Part shown: positions 52,941 through 63,681 of the stretch, one piece after another
Layout: every line of letters starts with the position of its first letter
Numbering within the stretch: position 1 is the stretch's first letter
Assembly: GCF_964036595.1 (NCBI RefSeq)
Contig: NZ_OZ038523.1
Coordinates: 1-64,000, forward strand
DNA from: Tenacibaculum sp. 190524A05c
GTDB taxonomy: Bacteria > Bacteroidota > Bacteroidia > Flavobacteriales > Flavobacteriaceae
DNA length: 64,000 nucleotides
Reading direction: 5' to 3'
Program-made: the position numbers and the translations under genes
Notes under the pieces: generated by a model
Told to the model about the DNA's origin: nothing
The model's database searches: none
Seen by the model: only the letters and a program-made list of their open reading frames with translations

Positions 52941-54506
52941 ATGGAAGGATTAGTATTACCAATATTGGTAGGTGTAATAGGAATTGCAGTAGGTTTTATT
53001 ATTGCAAAAATGCTGGAGAAAACTAAAGCTAATAAGCTACTTAAAGAAACAGATAAGGAAGCTAAAAATATATTAAAAGAAGCGAAGTTAGAAGCTGAGG
53101 CAATTAAGAAAGATAAAATATTACAGGCGAAAGAAAAGTTTATTGAACTTAAAGCTGAGCATGAAAAAGTAATTTTATCTCGCGAGAAGAAAATGTCTGA
53201 TGTAGAAAAGAGGATTCGAGATAAAGAATCTAGAGTTTCTTCAGAATTAGACAAAAACAAAAAACTAAGTCAGTCTTTAGAGAAAAAAACTTCAGACTTA
53301 GATTACAAACTAGACTTTTTAGAAAAAAGAGAATCAGACGTTGAAAAATTACACAAGCGTCATGTAGATATGCTTGAGCAAATCTCTGGTTTCTCTGCTG
53401 ATGAAGCAAAAACAGAATTAGTTGCATCTTTAAAAGAGGAGGCAAAAACAGATGCTATGAGTTTCATCCAAGAAACTATGGAAGAAGCTAAGCTAACTGC
53501 TCAACAAGAGGCTCGTAAGGTTGTTTTAAATACAATTCAAAGAGTAGGAGTAGAGCAAGCTATAGAAAACTGTGTTTCTGTTTTTAATTTAGAATCTGAT
53601 GATGTAAAAGGTAGAATTATTGGTAGAGAAGGTCGTAATATTAGAGCTTTAGAAGCTGCAACTGGTGTTGAAATTATTGTAGATGATACTCCAGAGGCAA
53701 TTATACTTTCTTGTTTTGATCCTGTTCGTCGTGAAATAGCTCGATTATCGATGCATAAATTAGTTACAGACGGAAGAATTCACCCTGCAAGAATTGAGGA
53801 GATAGTTCGTAAAACTGAAAAGCAAATAAATCAAGAGATTATTGAAGTTGGTAAGCGTACTGTTATTGAATTAGGAATTCATGGTTTACATCCTGAATTA
53901 ATTAAAACAGTTGGACGAATGAAGTATCGTTCTTCATACGGACAAAACTTATTACAGCACTCTAGAGAAGTTGCTAACTTATGTGGTTTAATGGCCGCAG
54001 AAATGGGCTTAAATGCAAAAGCAGCAAAAAGAGCTGGGTTATTACATGATATTGGAAAAGTTCCAGAAACAGAAAGTGAATTACCTCACGCTTTATTAGG
54101 AATGCAATGGGCAGAAAAATACGGAGAGAAGAAAGACGTTTGTAATGCAATTGGAGCTCACCACGATGAAATTGAAATGAAGAGTTTAATTGCACCAATC
54201 GTACAAGTTTGTGATGCGATTTCAGGAGCGAGACCAGGAGCTAGACGTCAAGTTTTAGATAGTTATATTCAACGTTTAAGAGATTTAGAAGATATCGCAT
54301 TTGGATTTAATGGAGTACAAAAGGCTTATGCCATTCAAGCAGGTAGAGAGTTGAGAGTTATGGTTGAAAGTACTAAGGTAAATGATGAGAAAGCGGCTGA
54401 ATTATCGTTCAATATTTCTCAGAAAATTCAGAATGATATGACTTATCCAGGTCAGGTTAAAGTAACTGTAATTAGAGAAACAAGAGCAGTTAATGTAGCG
54501 AAATAA
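52941..54506 (+). CDS. rny: Ribonuclease Y
   Basis: 521 residues. N-terminal TM anchor ([22 protein letters not shown]), long Lys/Glu-rich coiled coil (about 25-200), KH domain ([21 protein letters not shown], about 227) and HD domain ([28 protein letters not shown]; about 340-400). Endoribonuclease that starts mRNA decay from the membrane. Confidence 0.96.
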   Translation: MEGLVLPILVGVIGIAVGFIIAKMLEKTKANKLLKETDKEAKNILKEAKLEAEAIKKDKILQAKEKFIELKAEHEKVILSREKKMSDVEKRIRDKESRVSSELDKNKKLSQSLEKKTSDLDYKLDFLEKRESDVEKLHKRHVDMLEQISGFSADEAKTELVASLKEEAKTDAMSFIQETMEEAKLTAQQEARKVVLNTIQRVGVEQAIENCVSVFNLESDDVKGRIIGREGRNIRALEAATGVEIIVDDTPEAIILSCFDPVRREIARLSMHKLVTDGRIHPARIEEIVRKTEKQINQEIIEVGKRTVIELGIHGLHPELIKTVGRMKYRSSYGQNLLQHSREVANLCGLMAAEMGLNAKAAKRAGLLHDIGKVPETESELPHALLGMQWAEKYGEKKDVCNAIGAHHDEIEMKSLIAPIVQVCDAISGARPGARRQVLDSYIQRLRDLEDIAFGFNGVQKAYAIQAGRELRVMVESTKVNDEKAAELSFNISQKIQNDMTYPGQVKVTVIRETRAVNVAK

Positions 54507-54546
54507 TATTCGTATTAAAATATCATCTTAAATTTTAAGATTTTTT

Positions 54547-54575
54547 AAAGCACAAGTAAATTACTTGTGCTTTTT
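54547..54575 (+). terminator. Terminator after rny
   Basis: AAAGCACAAGTAA / TTACTTGTGCTTT hairpin and T-run. Confidence 0.88.
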
Positions 54576-54774
54576 ATTTTAATTCATTCTGTTAATCCTA
54601 AAGAATGTTTCAAAATGAGTTTTTCATTTTGGGTATACAGTCTTATTGTTAATTATATAATTATTATGTAAATGCAAAATGTACTGTTTATATACGTAAA
54701 TAATAGTAAGTCGTACTTATGAAGTATTAGGTTGTTTTATATTTGCCAATTAGCAGTTTAATTTGTCTGGTTAA

Positions 54775-55128
54775 TATTCCGATTATCAAGAATTACAATT
54801 CAGTCAAGTTTTTAAAAACGATGATAACGGAGAAATGCTTATTCTTCCAGTTATTTTTAACTACGAAATTGTAGATAAGCTTAAGTTCGGAACTGATCCT
54901 GTATTTGATTATTACTTAAGTGAAGATGATGACGATGATTCAAATTTTGGGTTAGGTTTAGGTTTTAAAGGAGTTTATGATATTTCTGATGAAATTTCTA
55001 TTACTACTATGTATTCATTAGGAATTACAAATAGGTCTCCAGATCTTCATGTTTCTGCAGGTTTTCAAACGTCGGATGTAACATTTAAATTTGACTTTTT
55101 CCAGGTAGGTTTAAGCTATAAATTCTAA
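54775..55128 (+). pseudogene. 3' remnant of an outer-membrane beta-barrel protein gene
   Basis: The frame opens right after a TAA (54772-54774) and encodes about 117 residues, clearly the C-terminal half of a PorT-type barrel: YQELQFSQVFKNDDNGEMLILP, VIFNYEIVDKLKFGTDP, GLGLGFKGVYDISDEISITTMYSLGI and a final strand FDFFQVGLSYKF. Barrel-like sequence continues upstream of the first ATG (54835), so that ATG is internal. No signal peptide exists. A -7 box (TATATTTG, 54738-54745) lies just upstream, as if a deletion joined the old promoter to the gene's 3' part. Confidence 0.7.
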
Positions 55129-55165
55129 TTTTAAGTATTATAGAATAAATAGAGTATTTAATAAA

Positions 55166-55199
55166 ACAAAAACCACTGTGTAAACAGTGGTTTTTTTGT
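55166..55199. terminator. Bidirectional terminator
   Basis: ACAAAAACCACTGT / ACAGTGGTTTTTTTGT hairpin between the barrel remnant and the convergent helicase gene. Confidence 0.88.
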
Positions 55200-55215
55200 T
55201 AAGTGAGCAAACTTA

Positions 55216-57024
55216 TTATCTTCTTCTTGACCTCCTAGAATTTCTGTTTTTGTTGCCGTTATTACCATTATTATCCTTCTTTGGAAATGGTTTTTTACCA
55301 CTATTTCTAGTTCTTCCAAAACCTCTTGAAGGTTTGTTGTCGTTATCATCATTCCTTCTTCTTCCACCTCTTCTTCTTCCGCCACCTTTTCTTTCGGTCT
55401 TTGTAATCTCAATATTAACTCTTCTGCCGTTAAATTCAGGAGAATTATCTGAGAACGCATCTAATGTCTGAGATTCAAAGTTTTTATCAATTTCAAAGAA
55501 TGAGAATGTATCTAATATATCGATAGCACCAATTTCAACATTACTGTTAATTCCTTGTTCATTAATCAATCCCATTAATTTTGCAGGATTTAGACGATCT
55601 TTTCTACCTAAATTGATAAAGAATCTAGTCATGTCTTCACTAGACATTCTTCCGTTTCTACTTCTTCTATCACCACGATCTCTATCTCTATCACTTGACA
55701 TTTTATTTAAATCAGGTGCGTTTTCGTAGTAAGACAAGAAAGAGTTGAATTCAAGCGAAACAAATTTTTGAATCAATTCCTCACGAGAAAAATCTTTTAA
55801 TCGATCATAAATATTCGGTAAAAAACTGTCAATTTCAGAAGTATTTACTTCAGACTTCTCAACTTTATCAATTAGATGGAATAACTGTTTCTCACAAATT
55901 TCTTTTCCTGTAGGAATAGTAGTTTCTTCGAATTTTTTCTTTAAAATTCTCTCAATAGGGTTCAGCTTATTTCTTTCTTTTCTGTTTACTAATGCAACAG
56001 AAATACCTTTGTTTCCAGCTCTTCCTGTACGTCCACTTCTGTGGTTGTAATTTTCAATCTGATCTGGTAATTTATGATTGATAACGTGAGTTAAGTTATC
56101 TACATCTAAACCACGCGCGGCAACATCAGTTGCAACTAACATTTGGATATTTTTCTTGCGAAATTTCTCCATTACGCTATCACGTTGTGCTTGAGATAAA
56201 TCCCCATGTAACGAATCTGCATTATAACCATCTTGAATTAGTTTATCTGCGATTTCTTGCGTTTCTCTACGCGTTCTACAGAAAACTATGGCATAAATAT
56301 TAGGATTGATATCAGCAACCCTTTTTAAGGCTGGATAACGTGTTTTTTCATTAACTAAATAGTATTGATGAGTAACATTATCAGAACCTTGGTTTTTTTG
56401 TCCAGAAGTAACTTCTACTGGATTGTGCATATAATTTCTCGCGATGGCTTCAACTTCTCTCGGGAAAGTAGCCGAGAATAGTAAAGTTTGCTTGGTTTCC
56501 GGAGTTGCTTCTAATACTTTATCGAGTTCTTCTTTGAATCCCATGTTAAGCATTTCATCAGCTTCATCTAAAACTAACCACTTAACATTCCCCAGTTTTA
56601 AAGCTCTTCTTCGAATTAAGTCAACTGTTCTACCAGGCGTACCAACGACAATTTGAGCTCCTTTTTTTAATTGTCTAATTTGTTGTTCAATATTAGCTCC
56701 ACCATAAACAGTAACTACTTTAAGTTTTGGTAAGTATTTAGAAAAATCTTCAATATTTTTTCCAATTTGAACAGCTAATTCTCTTGTTGGAGAAAGTATA
56801 ATTGCTTGTGTAGTATTATCTTGATCATCTGCTAATTCCACTATTGGTAAACTGAAAGCAGCAGTTTTACCTGTTCCAGTTTGTGCAAAAGCTTTTAAAT
56901 CTTCATTTGATGATAAAATTTGTGGAATAGCTTTTTCTTGAATAACCGTTGGAGTTTCATAACCTAAATCTACCAACGCTTTATTAATAGGTTCTTTTAA
57001 ACCTAAATCTGCGAATTTTGACAT
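55216..57024 (-). CDS. DEAD-box RNA helicase, DeaD/CsdA type
   Basis: 602 residues. Helicase core: Q motif region (YETPTVIQEKAIP), AQTGTGKTAAF (I), PTRELAVQ (Ia), DEADEMLNMGF (II), SATFPR (III), ATDVAARGLDVD (V), HRSGRTGRAG (VI). A DbpA-like RNA-binding domain follows (about 465-540: FFINLGRKDRLNPAKLMGLINEQ; VEIGAIDILDTFSFFEID), then an Arg/Gly/Lys/Asn-rich tail. Helps ribosome assembly and mRNA turnover, often cold-induced. The 5' leader contains a hairpin next to the start codon. Confidence 0.94.
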   Translation of the reverse strand: MSKFADLGLKEPINKALVDLGYETPTVIQEKAIPQILSSNEDLKAFAQTGTGKTAAFSLPIVELADDQDNTTQAIILSPTRELAVQIGKNIEDFSKYLPKLKVVTVYGGANIEQQIRQLKKGAQIVVGTPGRTVDLIRRRALKLGNVKWLVLDEADEMLNMGFKEELDKVLEATPETKQTLLFSATFPREVEAIARNYMHNPVEVTSGQKNQGSDNVTHQYYLVNEKTRYPALKRVADINPNIYAIVFCRTRRETQEIADKLIQDGYNADSLHGDLSQAQRDSVMEKFRKKNIQMLVATDVAARGLDVDNLTHVINHKLPDQIENYNHRSGRTGRAGNKGISVALVNRKERNKLNPIERILKKKFEETTIPTGKEICEKQLFHLIDKVEKSEVNTSEIDSFLPNIYDRLKDFSREELIQKFVSLEFNSFLSYYENAPDLNKMSSDRDRDRGDRRSRNGRMSSEDMTRFFINLGRKDRLNPAKLMGLINEQGINSNVEIGAIDILDTFSFFEIDKNFESQTLDAFSDNSPEFNGRRVNIEITKTERKGGGRRRGGRRRNDDNDNKPSRGFGRTRNSGKKPFPKKDNNGNNGNKNRNSRRSRRR

Positions 57025-57026
57025 AT

Positions 57027-57048
57027 TGTGAATTTAAACGAATTCACA
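57027..57048 (-). promoter_or_regulatory. Hairpin directly in front of the helicase start codon
   Basis: TGTGAATT / AATTCACA, an 8-bp perfect stem with a 6-base loop, ends 2 bases before the ATG and so occupies the ribosome-binding region. The leader also contains other GAATT-containing stretches (57011-57070) that could form alternative pairings. Confidence 0.5.
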
Positions 57049-57095
57049 GATGCCCTATCCGCGAATTCTATATATTAATCTATTTTAGGACGGCG

Positions 57096-57103
57096 CAAAA
57101 GTA
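57096..57103 (-). promoter_or_regulatory. -7 box for the DEAD-box helicase
   Basis: TACTTTTG on the minus strand, 71 bases from the ATG, giving a leader of about 65 nt. Confidence 0.55.
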
Positions 57104-57138
57104 GTGAATAAAAACTAAAGTACTCTATTAAACGTAAA

Positions 57139-58497
57139 TTATTGAAGGTCTGTGATTTGCTTCTCTATTTTTTTTGAAGATAATCCACAAAAACCATTAA
57201 CAACAACTCCTTTATTATTAATTAAAACCATTCTCGGATATCTACTGGTTAAGAAGTTGTGAGCATCACTATCTTTATTCAGATAGAACTGATGTCTGAT
57301 ATTTAATTCTTTGATGTATTCATTTTTGTCTTCATTCATATTGATAACCATGAATTTTACACCAGGATTATTGTTGATTAAATAGTTCATTCTAGAGGCT
57401 ACCCACTTATTAGATGAGTATTCTTTATTTCTAAAATAAATTACGGTGCTATTACCTTTAATCACACTCCTAATATTTTCCATTGATCCCTGAGGAGAAA
57501 ACAACTTAAAATTAGGTATTCTTTTTTTCTTAGGAATATGTTTTACATCAGATAGTAAACATGCAATTTCTTCTTTATCTGCATCGTTTGTTGAGAATTT
57601 TGCAAAAGTATTATATGCCTGCTTGTTTAAACCACAACTCGTTTTTGTATAAAAGTGCCTAATTATAGTTTCTTTAAGTAGTCTGTTTTTTAATACTCTC
57701 GATTCTATTTTATCATCTACAGTTTCTAAAACAGCAATTGTAAAGTCGTCACCTTCGTCTTTTACATTCTCTGCATATACATCATAATAGATATTATTGT
57801 AAACATAATCACGATATGGAGAATAGAACATCAACGAATCTCCATTAATTCCTACCTCGGGTCTGTGTGAAACAAATCTTTCTTCTTTAAGAGTTTCCGG
57901 TTCTTCCTTTAAACGATTGTTGATTGAATAGGTTTCTAGCTTGGTAAATAGAGGATAGAATAAAGCAACTTTTAAAACATCAATATAATTTTCAGATGTT
58001 TCTGGATAATCCGTTATGAAATTTTCTAAATAATCATCCTTAAGAACTTTTAAGGAATCTACAGTTCTTAAAAAATCTTCTGAATTAAGTTGGTAATATT
58101 TGTAAAAATCTTTTGACTGTTTCTCGTTTATTAAGAAGTTTTCGATTAATGCATTATTTTTTTCTGCATTACTACCACTAAAAACTAAAGACTCATCAAA
58201 ATCCCAAGTATTAAGACGAAGAAGTAAACTATCTTGAGGCTCCAAGAAGATATATTGAAATTCAGAACCATGTCTAAAAAGGTATAATCCTTCTTTAATA
58301 TTCTTAAAACTTCCAATAAATGTATTATCAGGATTTAATTTAATAGTGTCTATAAGTTCCTCATAATGATTTTGTAAGGTCACAAAATCAGCCTTAGGAT
58401 TGATGATTTTTCCGCCTAAATATGTTAAGTTCTCTTTTTTAGTTTCGTTACAACTAAGTAAGAAGACGGATAAAAGGGGAACTATATATTTAATCAT
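57139..58497 (-). CDS. Lipoprotein with thioredoxin-like fold lacking CxxC
   Basis: 452 residues from the ATG at 58497, which gives a lipoprotein signal (MIKYIVPLLSVFLLSCNE). The N-terminal part (about 25-110: LGGKIINPKADFVTLQNHYEELIDTI) is DUF4369-like, as in flavobacterial TlpA/ResA-like lipoproteins, followed by a helical middle. The C-terminal thioredoxin-like domain (about 350-452) has STVIYFRNKEYSSNKWVASRM where CxxC would be, but no cysteine, and retains the cis-Pro block YPRMVLINNKGVVV. Not an oxidoreductase by itself; it could be a binding or structural derivative. Confidence 0.78.
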   Translation of the reverse strand: MIKYIVPLLSVFLLSCNETKKENLTYLGGKIINPKADFVTLQNHYEELIDTIKLNPDNTFIGSFKNIKEGLYLFRHGSEFQYIFLEPQDSLLLRLNTWDFDESLVFSGSNAEKNNALIENFLINEKQSKDFYKYYQLNSEDFLRTVDSLKVLKDDYLENFITDYPETSENYIDVLKVALFYPLFTKLETYSINNRLKEEPETLKEERFVSHRPEVGINGDSLMFYSPYRDYVYNNIYYDVYAENVKDEGDDFTIAVLETVDDKIESRVLKNRLLKETIIRHFYTKTSCGLNKQAYNTFAKFSTNDADKEEIACLLSDVKHIPKKKRIPNFKLFSPQGSMENIRSVIKGNSTVIYFRNKEYSSNKWVASRMNYLINNNPGVKFMVINMNEDKNEYIKELNIRHQFYLNKDSDAHNFLTSRYPRMVLINNKGVVVNGFCGLSSKKIEKQITDLQ

Positions 58498-58614
58498 TCT
58501 ATTCAAAGTGGCATATAAATTAACGCTCAAAAATAGAAATATAGAGTAAATCAAGATGTTAATTCGATGTTAATATTCCAAAAAATAAGAGATTTTTAAC
58601 GATGTAATTTATAG

Positions 58615-60300
<1,686 letters not shown>

Positions 60301-60319
60301 GTTGCGTTTATTATAAAAT

Positions 60320-60350
60320 AAAAAAGGAAGCTTATTTAGCTTCCTTTTTT
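60320..60350. terminator. Bidirectional terminator
   Basis: AAAAAAGGAAGCT / AGCTTCCTTTTTT hairpin between the convergent ABC-F and oxyR genes. Confidence 0.9.
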
Positions 60351-60355
60351 ATTTT

Positions 60356-61297
60356 TTATTCTTTTCTAATTGGACTAATAATATCTACATCACTAAATGC
60401 TATTGCGCCTCGAATAATTCCATCGATGCTGGATTTTAGAGCTTCAATTAACTGCATTTTTAATTGAGATTTATGATATATTAAACTTACTTCTCTTGCT
60501 GGAGGAGGAGTTGTGAATTCTCTTAAGTGAGTCCTATCCTCTTCGTTTAAGTCTAAAGTGTTTAAGTACGGTAGTAACGTCATTCCTAAACCGTCTTTTG
60601 ATAGTTTAATTAACGTATCAAAACTTCCGCTTTCTAGGTGAAACCTTTTCTGATCGTCCTTTTTATTAATCTTACAAAGGTTAATAACACTATTTTTAAA
60701 ACAATGTCCGTCTTCTAACAATAGAATATCTTCTAATTCTAAATCTTCTACAGTTAGCTTTTCATTTTCGTATAATCTGTGCTCTGTTGGAATTAATCCT
60801 ACAAATGGTTCGTAATATAAAACACGTTCTTTAATGGCTTCATTACCTAATGGTGTTGCAGCAATTGCAGCATCAATATATCCGTCCGAAAGTTTTCTTA
60901 TGATTTCTTCAGTAGTTAACTCTTCAATGATCAATTGAACCTTAGGATATGTTTTAGTGAAGTGTTTTAAAAACATCGGTAATAATGTTGGCATTATGGT
61001 AGGAATAATACCTAGTTTAAATTCTCCTCCTATATATCCTTTTTGTTGATGAACAATATCAATAATTCTATTACTTTCATCAACAATAACTTTTGCCTGT
61101 TCTACAATTTTTTCTCCAACAGGAGTTAGTTCAATAGGTTTTTTTGATCGATTAAAAATTTTAGCATCCAATTCTTCTTCTAGTTTCTGAATTTGCATAC
61201 TAAGAGTGGGTTGAGTTACAAAACAATGCTCTGCGGCAACCGTAAAGTTTTTATGTTCTGCAACTGCAAGTGTATATTTTAATTGAGTGATTGTCAT
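60356..61297 (-). CDS. oxyR: Hydrogen peroxide-sensing LysR regulator OxyR
   Basis: 313 residues. LysR HTH (about 1-60: LKYTLAVAEHKNFTVAAEHCFVTQPTLSMQIQKLE) and a periplasmic-binding-like sensor domain. The redox pair is present as DGHCFKNSVINLCK, Cys199 and Cys208, the same spacing and even the same numbers as E. coli OxyR. Divergent from dps, a classic OxyR target. Confidence 0.93.
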   Translation of the reverse strand: MTITQLKYTLAVAEHKNFTVAAEHCFVTQPTLSMQIQKLEEELDAKIFNRSKKPIELTPVGEKIVEQAKVIVDESNRIIDIVHQQKGYIGGEFKLGIIPTIMPTLLPMFLKHFTKTYPKVQLIIEELTTEEIIRKLSDGYIDAAIAATPLGNEAIKERVLYYEPFVGLIPTEHRLYENEKLTVEDLELEDILLLEDGHCFKNSVINLCKINKKDDQKRFHLESGSFDTLIKLSKDGLGMTLLPYLNTLDLNEEDRTHLREFTTPPPAREVSLIYHKSQLKMQLIEALKSSIDGIIRGAIAFSDVDIISPIRKE

Positions 61298-61367
61298 TAA
61301 TAATAATTTTCGATAAAGATATTAAAACTATCAATTAAACTAATAATTGTTAGCTTTAATTTTGATC

Positions 61368-61375
61368 TAATTTTG
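61368..61375 (+). promoter_or_regulatory. dps promoter
   Basis: -7 box TAATTTTG with TTG 18 bp upstream (61347-61349), 21 bases before the dps ATG. The 99-bp oxyR-dps gap must also hold the OxyR site. Confidence 0.6.
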
Positions 61376-61396
61376 TGCTTATAAAACAGACAAAAT

Positions 61397-61870
61397 ATGA
61401 CAAAGACTATAATAGGATTAGATAAATTAAAATCAGAGAAGCTTGTTGAGGAGTTAAATTTATTACTTGCTAATTTTCAGTTATACTATCAAAATTTAAG
61501 AGGATTACATTGGAATATAAAAGGAAAAAATTTCTTTGAATTACATGCAAAGTTCGAAGAGTTATATACAGATTCTCAAATGAAAATCGATTTAATAGCA
61601 GAGCGAGTTTTAACTTTACAAGGAGAGCCTTTACATACTTTTGAAGATTATATGAAAATAGGATCAGTACCAATTGGTAAAAGTATTAGTAAAGATGAAG
61701 AGGCGATTACTTTGGTTCTAAACTCACTTACAGAGTTGCTGAAAATTGAACGTGATATACTTGAAACTTCGGATGACGCAAATGACGAAGGAACAAATTC
61801 AATGATGAGTGACTTTATAGCAGAACAGGAAAAAACCGTATGGATGTTAAATGCATGGTTAGCGGGTTAG
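61397..61870 (+). CDS. dps: Dps family DNA-protecting ferritin
   Basis: 157 residues. Ferroxidase-centre residues are in LRGLHWNIKGKNFFELHAKFEELY (His, His, Glu) and DSQMKIDLIAERVLTL (Asp, Glu). Dodecameric cage that oxidises Fe(II) with peroxide and shields DNA. Controlled probably by the divergent oxyR. Confidence 0.94.
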   Translation: MTKTIIGLDKLKSEKLVEELNLLLANFQLYYQNLRGLHWNIKGKNFFELHAKFEELYTDSQMKIDLIAERVLTLQGEPLHTFEDYMKIGSVPIGKSISKDEEAITLVLNSLTELLKIERDILETSDDANDEGTNSMMSDFIAEQEKTVWMLNAWLAG

Positions 61871-61897
61871 TTTAACGAAAAGTTTACAATAAATATT

Positions 61898-61932
61898 AAA
61901 AAGAGTAGTCATTTTAGGATTACTCTTTTTTG
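61898..61932 (+). terminator. Terminator after dps
   Basis: AAAAAGAGTA / TACTCTTTTT hairpin and T-run. Confidence 0.82.
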
Positions 61933-62139
61933 TTTTATTGTTTTTAAACAATTGTAATACAGTTTTTTAGACTGTATTTTATTTTGTTGTGTTGGCTTGT
62001 TTAAATTAATTCTAATTATTAAACCTTAGTTTAATTGTGTAACATTTTCTTAAAAAGAAATTAAAATACGATTGATTTAAACTTTAAATAGGTGGACTTG
62101 TTTTGTATCGATTAAAAACAAAAACTTAATAAGGACACA

Positions 62140-63678
62140 ATGAAAAATCTAAAACTAACTTTAACTGCTTTATTAGCAATTTCTATCGGTTTTACAACTT
62201 TAACATCTTGTGAAGATGGAAAAGACGGAATTGATGGAGTAGACGGACAAGATGGTGCTGTAGGAGCGACTGGTGCAACAGGGGCTACAGGTGCTGATGG
62301 AACAGATGCATCAGTATATTTAGCATCTTCTAAAACACCGAACTTTTTAAAAGTAACTAGTGAATTTGTTGGGTTAAAAATTACTCCAATTTTATCTTCT
62401 GAAGATGTTATTCCAAATACACCAGATTTCGTTTACGGTTCAATGGCAGACGGTGCTGGTTTATTAGCTGAAGCTGATGGAACATTTACTTTAATTAACA
62501 ATATCGAAGCTGATTATTCAATTGCTAGAATTAAATTAAACAAAAACTTAAGACCATATTACGGAGAGTATATTTTAAACGCTTCGGCTACTGCTGAAAC
62601 AGCTCAATGTTCAGGATCTATGATTTCTATGCAAGAGCATGGATTTGGACCAATGTACTTATCTGGAGGTGAGTGGGGAGGATCTTCTAAAGGTGTTTTT
62701 GCCACTGATCCATATAAATCAGCTGCTGAAGCTGGTACTGGAAAATTATTATCTGCATTCGGCCAATGGTCTACTGAGAATGCAGTTGTAATTGGTAAAG
62801 ATGCTTACCCAACTAAAACAGTTGCTTTTATTGGTGATGATCATTCTGATAATGATGTACCTTCAGGACAATTAGGAATGTATGTTGGAAACAGAGGAGA
62901 TTTAGAAGGTGGAAAATTATACGGATTAAAAGTTACTACTGCTGGAATCGATTACGAAGTTGATATGGTAGAAGGAACTGAGTATGATGCTGAGTTTGTA
63001 GAATTAACAGAAAGAGAAATTAGTGCTTTAGATGCAGAGGCTAAATCTAAAGGGGTTATGGGATTCTCTCGTTTAGAGGATATCGACTGGAGAAGAGGAG
63101 TTGCTGGAAATCAAAGAGAGGTTTACTTCGCTGTAACTGGACGTAGTAAAGCTGGTTTAATTGGAAAAGGAACTACTTTAGGTCGTATTTATAAAGTTGT
63201 TTTAAATGATGCTGATCCAACTGGAGCTGCAAAAATTACATGTGTATTAGATGGTGATAAAGTTGGAGGAAAAGCTGACGGATTCCATTCTCCTGATAAC
63301 ATTTTAGTTACTGAAAACTACGCATATATTCAAGAAGATCCTAACGGATATGCTTCTTTAAATGCTGCAATTACTGGATATGCTAAATTATATCAATACA
63401 ATTTAAATACTGGTGAAATTAAAACAGTATTAGAGTGTGATCAAGATAGAGCTAATGATATGGGTTACGGACCAAACACAAGAAACTGGGAAATTACAGG
63501 TATGATTGATGTTACTGAAGTTGTAAACAATGGAAAGAACACTTTTATCGTAATTACTCAAAATCATGGATGGGAACCAGCAGATGGAACTTCATTTACA
63601 GATCCATTAGCAAATCCTGATTTAGGAAACAGAAAAGAAGGTTCAGTATTACATATTATCACTGGATTAGCTAGATAA
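62140..63678 (+). CDS. Lipoprotein with collagen-like stalk and DUF839/PhoX-like domain
   Basis: 512 residues. Lipoprotein signal (MKNLKLTLTALLAISIGFTT, LTSC24), then ten consecutive Gly-X-Y triplets (27-56, such as GKDGIDGVDGQDGAVGATG) and a large domain of about 440 residues. The latter has PYYGEYILNASATAETAQCSGSM-type blocks, MYLSGGEWGG, MGFSRLEDIDWRRG, EVYFAVTGRSKAG, GRIYKVVLNDADP and GFHSPDNILVTENYAYIQED. These resemble the DUF839/PhoX beta-propeller, a calcium/iron phosphatase family, in order and type. Here it is presented on a short collagen-like stalk at the outer membrane. Phosphatase activity is inferred. Confidence 0.75.
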   Translation: MKNLKLTLTALLAISIGFTTLTSCEDGKDGIDGVDGQDGAVGATGATGATGADGTDASVYLASSKTPNFLKVTSEFVGLKITPILSSEDVIPNTPDFVYGSMADGAGLLAEADGTFTLINNIEADYSIARIKLNKNLRPYYGEYILNASATAETAQCSGSMISMQEHGFGPMYLSGGEWGGSSKGVFATDPYKSAAEAGTGKLLSAFGQWSTENAVVIGKDAYPTKTVAFIGDDHSDNDVPSGQLGMYVGNRGDLEGGKLYGLKVTTAGIDYEVDMVEGTEYDAEFVELTEREISALDAEAKSKGVMGFSRLEDIDWRRGVAGNQREVYFAVTGRSKAGLIGKGTTLGRIYKVVLNDADPTGAAKITCVLDGDKVGGKADGFHSPDNILVTENYAYIQEDPNGYASLNAAITGYAKLYQYNLNTGEIKTVLECDQDRANDMGYGPNTRNWEITGMIDVTEVVNNGKNTFIVITQNHGWEPADGTSFTDPLANPDLGNRKEGSVLHIITGLAR

Positions 63679-63681
63679 AAC

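Noticed and set aside
54835..55128. A separate intact 97-residue protein
   Set aside because: Barrel-like sequence continues upstream of the ATG to a stop codon, and there is no signal peptide, so it is better seen as the end of a broken gene.
55158..55471. Reading frames on both strands at the 3' end of the DEAD-box helicase
   Set aside because: Shadows of the Arg/Gly/Lys-rich tail of the helicase; Leu/Pro or Glu-rich nonsense sequences.
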